This document shows positions 30,604 to 33,117 of a stretch of DNA of 33,117 nt, piece after piece. The stretch is from positions 1-33,117 of the forward strand of contig JANMAT010000040.1 of NCBI GenBank assembly GCA_031359995.1, given 5' to 3'. Numbering within the stretch: the stretch's first letter is position 1; every line of letters starts with the position of its first letter. Source of the stretch: JANMAT01 sp031359995 (GTDB lineage Bacteria > Actinomycetota > Acidimicrobiia > Acidimicrobiales > Ilumatobacteraceae). The position numbers and the translations under genes are program-made. Under the pieces are notes generated by a model that worked only from the letters and a program-made list of their open reading frames with translations, did no database searches and had not been told where the DNA came from.

Positions 30604-30981
30604 TCACGGCTCCGTCTGCATGACCGCGTCGGCAGTCACGTCGACATCGGGTACCAGCGCGCCGGCCAGCGGCACGTCGGTGTGGACGGTCAATCGCACG
30701 GTGGCGCGCACCGTGGCGGGGCCGGCGCGTATGGCCACGGTGGCGCCGGTGGCCGCCGCGCCGAGCGCGGCGCGACCGGCGGCGGTGCCGTCAGCGACCG
30801 GATCGGCCGACACGGCCGCCGCCCGTGCCGCCTCGCGCGACGCGTGCACCACGGCGACCTGCGCCCGGATGACGACCGCGAGCTGCACGAGCAACAGCAG
30901 ACAGAGGCACACCAGCGGGAAGCCGAGCGCGAGCTCGACCGTGGCCTGCCCGCGATCGTCAGATCTTGCCGGTGACCGCAT
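30604..30981 (-). CDS. TadE/F-like pseudopilin, 125 aa
   Basis: The ATG at 30981 gives MRSPARSDDRGQATVELALG, the TadE hallmark: a short basic leader, then GQATVELAL (cleavage before or after Gly, with Glu five residues in) and a hydrophobic helix (GFPLVCLCLLLLVQLAVVI). The C-terminal beta-rich domain is outside the cell. It is the last gene of the Tad operon, overlapping the Flp pilin gene by 23 bp. Minor pilins of this type help assemble or tip the pilus. Confidence 0.8.
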   Translation of the reverse strand: MRSPARSDDRGQATVELALGFPLVCLCLLLLVQLAVVIRAQVAVVHASREAARAAAVSADPVADGTAAGRAALGAAATGATVAIRAGPATVRATVRLTVHTDVPLAGALVPDVDVTADAVMQTEP

Positions 30982-31162
30982 CGATGACCGCGTCGAAGAG
31001 GTGGCCGATCTTGCCGGCGCCACCACCGGCCGTGGCCCACCCGACCACGAGCAGGGCCACCAGGGCCGCGCCGAGCAGCACCAGGGCGTACTCGGTCGTG
31101 GCCTGCCCGAGCTCAGGGTCGTGGGGATCGGGCGGGAGCAGGAACAGCAGTGGTGCGTGCAT
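30959..31162 (-). CDS. Flp/Tad pilin-like protein, 67 aa
   Basis: Starts MHAPLLFLLPPDPHDPELGQ; the ATG at 31162 has GGAGG upstream. After the leader comes GQATTEYALVLLGAALVALL, which gives the prepilin cleavage at G-Q, Glu+5 and Tyr+6, then the hydrophobic pilin helix and a short soluble tail (KIGHLFDAVIDAVTGKI). Likely the main Flp-type pilin, processed by a TadV prepilin peptidase not seen in this window. Its start overlaps the tadC end by 50 bp. Confidence 0.78.
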   Translation of the reverse strand: MHAPLLFLLPPDPHDPELGQATTEYALVLLGAALVALLVVGWATAGGGAGKIGHLFDAVIDAVTGKI

Positions 31163-31892
31163 GAGGGGGACCTCCGGTCGTGGTGCTCGTGGTGGGGACC
31201 GATGTCCCGAGGGCCCCGAATGCGCCAGCCACCAGTGGGGCCAGCGTCAACAGGGCGAAGGCGGGCAGCACACAGCCCACGAGCGGAAACGACAGCAGCA
31301 CCGGCAGCCGGCGCGCCGCGGCGGACGCCTCGGTACGTCGGGCCCGGCGCAGCTCGTCCACGGCCCGTTCGAGCGCTGGTTCGAGGGGCACGCCGTAGCG
31401 CTCGGTGGCCACCAGCGCGTCGACCAGCGGTCGGGCCCCGGCGCCGAGCACGTCGACGAGCCCCGAGAGCGCGTCGGCCAGGCCCTGGCCCCGTCGGGTC
31501 GCATCGAGCACCACACGCGCCGCCTCGCGCCCCGGACCGCGACCGGGGGCGAAGCGGGCGACCTGATCGAGGGCGAGCACGGGGGTGAGCCCGGCGGCCA
31601 CCGCGATGCGCAACAGCTCGCCCACGTCAGGCACGGCTGCAGCCGCGGCACGGCGGGCGAGCGCACCTCGCTGATGACGGCGGGCGGCCCGCGCCGTGGC
31701 GACCAGCGCCAGCACGCCCACCGATCCCCACGGACCGGCCGTCACCACGAGCACGACCGCACCGGCGAGCACCGCCGCTCGCCGCGGCCACCGACGGGCG
31801 GCACCACCGCGGCGCCGGGCCCGCCACGGTGCCGCGCACCACACGCTCCACAACGCCCACAGCCATGGCAGCGCACCGGCAATCAGGTCCAC
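31113..31892 (-). CDS. tadC: TadC-like pilus inner-membrane platform protein, 259 aa
   Basis: GTG at 31892 overlaps the tadB stop by 10 bp. It shows the T2SSF fold: a TM (VLAGAVVLVVTAGPWGSVGV), a cytoplasmic helical part with LLRIAVAAGLTPVLALDQVA, GQGLADALSGLVDVLG and the RYGVPLEPALERAVDELRRA stretch, then a C-terminal TM (PVLLSFPLVGCVLPAFALLT). The tail is Thr/Pro-rich. It forms the membrane platform with TadB for the TadA motor. Confidence 0.78.
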   Translation of the reverse strand: MDLIAGALPWLWALWSVWCAAPWRARRRGGAARRWPRRAAVLAGAVVLVVTAGPWGSVGVLALVATARAARRHQRGALARRAAAAAVPDVGELLRIAVAAGLTPVLALDQVARFAPGRGPGREAARVVLDATRRGQGLADALSGLVDVLGAGARPLVDALVATERYGVPLEPALERAVDELRRARRTEASAAARRLPVLLSFPLVGCVLPAFALLTLAPLVAGAFGALGTSVPTTSTTTGGPPHARTTAVPAPARSPRP

Positions 31893-32554
31893 AGGGCGCC
31901 CCTCACCAGCCGCTGCATCCACCACGCACCGACCGCATCGAGGCCGAGTCCGGCACCGGCGACGGACCACCCGAGCGCGGAGCCGAACAGGAAGCGACGG
32001 GCCGCCGGGTTGGTGGCGGTGGACCACGCGGCGAAGCCCACCGGCAGGGCCACGAGCACCAGCGCCGACAACCGCGCCGTGGCCGCCTGGGCGCGCACAT
32101 CGGCGGCCACCGCGGCCCGTTCGCGCAGCGCGCCGGCTGCCGCGTCGAGGGCCCTGCCGGCGGCGCCACCGGTGCCGGCCAGCAGGCACAGGGTCGCGGC
32201 GGTGAGGGCCACGCCGTGGTCCGGATCGTCGGCGAGCGGTCGGCACGCCTCCGCCAACGCGATGCCGCGCCGATGGAGGCGGGCGACGGCCAGCAGCGGA
32301 CCGTCGGTGGCAACCTCGTGCACGGCCACACCCAGCGACGCACCGCCGCGCACGCGGCGACCGAGCTCGTCGAGCAGGCGCGCCGGATCGGCGGCAGGGC
32401 CGCGCCGGGCGACCTGCCGCACTGCCGGCCACGGTGGTGGCCATCGGCGCGCCGGCCGCACCAGGCGCCGGGCCCGACGCGGCACCGACGGGCGGCGCGG
32501 CCCGACGGCCACGAGCGCCGCCAGCGCGGCGAGCGCGGTCGCGAGCGCGCTCAC
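31883..32554 (-). CDS. tadB: TadB-like pilus inner-membrane platform protein, 223 aa
   Basis: The GTG at 32554 overlaps the tadA stop (GTGA). After an N-terminal TM (LATALAALAALVAVG) and a basic stretch, it has the type II/IV secretion F-domain: LLDELGRRVRGGASLGVAVH, LLAVARLHRRGIALAEACRP and LLAGTGGAAGRALDAAAGAL. Two C-terminal TMs follow (ALVLVALPVGFAAW; LFGSALGWSVAGAGLG). It pairs with TadC as a platform. Confidence 0.8.
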   Translation of the reverse strand: MSALATALAALAALVAVGPRRPSVPRRARRLVRPARRWPPPWPAVRQVARRGPAADPARLLDELGRRVRGGASLGVAVHEVATDGPLLAVARLHRRGIALAEACRPLADDPDHGVALTAATLCLLAGTGGAAGRALDAAAGALRERAAVAADVRAQAATARLSALVLVALPVGFAAWSTATNPAARRFLFGSALGWSVAGAGLGLDAVGAWWMQRLVRGALWT

Positions 32555-33117
32555 GGGCCGACCGACCGGCTCGACCGCCGCGGCGACGATCGCACGTGGC
32601 GACCGTCGTAGAGCGCGTGCAGGCGGGCCCCGCCCGCCTGCACGTCGTCGACATCGCTCACCTCGGCCACCGCGGCGACACGGCGCGCCCCATCGGTGCC
32701 GCGGGCCACGTGCACGATGACGTCGATGCTGGCGTGCACCTGCTCGCGCGCAGCGGCGAGCGGGAGCGTGGGTGCGCCGAGCAGCACCATGGTCTCCAGC
32801 CGCCGGAGCGCGTCGAGCGGACCGTTGGCGTGGCAGGTGGCCAGCGAGCCGTCGTGGCCGGTGTTGAGGGCCTGGATCATGTCGAACGCTTCGCCGCCCC
32901 TCACCTCGCCGATGACGATGCGATCGGGCCGCATGCGCAGCGCGGCCCGCACCAGCTCGCGAATCGTGACCTCACCCAGCCCGTCGGTGGACGGGCGCCG
33001 CGCTTCCAGGCGCACCACGTGCTCGCCGGGCAGGCGCAGCTCGCACGCGTCCTCGATCGTGACGACGCGCTGATGGGCGTCGATGCAGCTGGCCAACCCG
33101 TTCAACAGCGTCGTCTT
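32551..33117 (-). CDS. tadA: TadA/CpaF ATPase, C-terminal 188 residues (cut by right edge)
   Basis: The secretion ATPase that powers Tad pilus assembly. The window edge falls just inside Walker A, leaving KTTLLNGL. Then come the Asp box VVTIEDACELRL, Walker B RIVIGEVRGGEAFDMIQALN and the His box HDGSLATCHANGPLDALRRL, all in the CpaF order. A C-terminal extension (RVAAVAEVSDVDDVQAGGAR) is normal. The N-terminus and the preceding tad genes lie outside the window. First visible gene of the tadA-tadB-tadC-flp-tadE operon. Confidence 0.9.
   Translation of the reverse strand, partial: KTTLLNGLASCIDAHQRVVTIEDACELRLPGEHVVRLEARRPSTDGLGEVTIRELVRAALRMRPDRIVIGEVRGGEAFDMIQALNTGHDGSLATCHANGPLDALRRLETMVLLGAPTLPLAAAREQVHASIDVIVHVARGTDGARRVAAVAEVSDVDDVQAGGARLHALYDGRHVRSSPRRSSRSVGP

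Noticed and set aside
30601..30606. TGATCA shared by two convergent stop codons as a regulatory site
   Set aside because: A 6-bp palindrome formed by abutting stop codons is expected by chance; no further structure is present.

Overview
The window is high-GC DNA (GC-rich third codon positions throughout) from an actinomycete-type chromosome. The gene set (DNA topoisomerase I with a Lys/Ala-rich tail, DUF2277, a LLM flavin enzyme, TANNNT hexamers 6-8 nt before start codons, GTG starts, a Tad pilus locus) fits Actinomycetota and perhaps Acidimicrobiia. The phylum is well supported by eye; the class is a guess.

Region 1 (1 to about 13,430) is integrated mobile DNA ending at the 3' end of a tRNA-Thr(CGU) gene. 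Its core is an actinomycete integrative-conjugative (AICE-like) module read leftwards. A SCO3933-like regulator (5591-5974) is followed by a small membrane protein, a two-TM N-terminal translocase subunit, a 69-aa protein, an FtsK/Tra motor ATPase carrying a one-base frameshift, a 149-aa protein and an HUH rolling-circle Rep. Several very small genes come after Rep, and at the left edge lies what looks like the N-terminus of a tyrosine integrase. Most junctions are 4-bp ATGA/GTGA overlaps, so the set is probably one translationally coupled operon. It starts at a divergent control region (5975-6094) with a perfect 18-bp palindrome and a half-site 40 bp away, facing an AlpA/Xis-like HTH gene. 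Region 6.4-9.1 kb holds accessory exported or membrane proteins (DUF2510, DUF3761, two hypotheticals). Region 9.2-13.4 kb holds a four-copy 16-bp repeat array, a Cys-motif protein, an excisionase-like protein, an XRE regulator with a candidate operator, a possible HTH protein, a complete tyrosine integrase and a small membrane protein next to the tRNA. The two integrase-like genes point in opposite directions, which suggests two elements in tandem or a composite.

Region 2 (13.43-33.1 kb) is ordinary chromosome. A tight leftward operon encodes DNA polymerase III delta' (holB), a Cof-type HAD phosphatase, a split-barrel flavin protein and a low-molecular-weight tyrosine phosphatase. A rightward pair encodes a luciferase-like monooxygenase and an acetoacetate-decarboxylase-fold protein. 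An MFS exporter has a palindrome at its start. Then come tmk, deoC and topA (leftward), rsgA (rightward, with a hairpin terminator at its end), a DUF2127 membrane protein, a vWA lipoprotein, DUF2277, an SDR dehydrogenase and a SAM methyltransferase. The right edge holds a compact leftward Tad/Flp pilus operon (tadA/cpaF, tadB, tadC, Flp pilin, TadE) that runs off the window.

The strongest leads are the transfer ATPase split into separate membrane and motor genes with a further frameshift between Walker A and Walker B, the phased operators of the transfer operon, the repeat array at 9.27-9.38 kb, the second integrase at the left edge, and several unlisted coupled micro-genes downstream of rep. 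No stretch over 300 bases lacks a gene; the longest gaps (7523-7804, 9126-9373, 13228-13431) are described in the entries.
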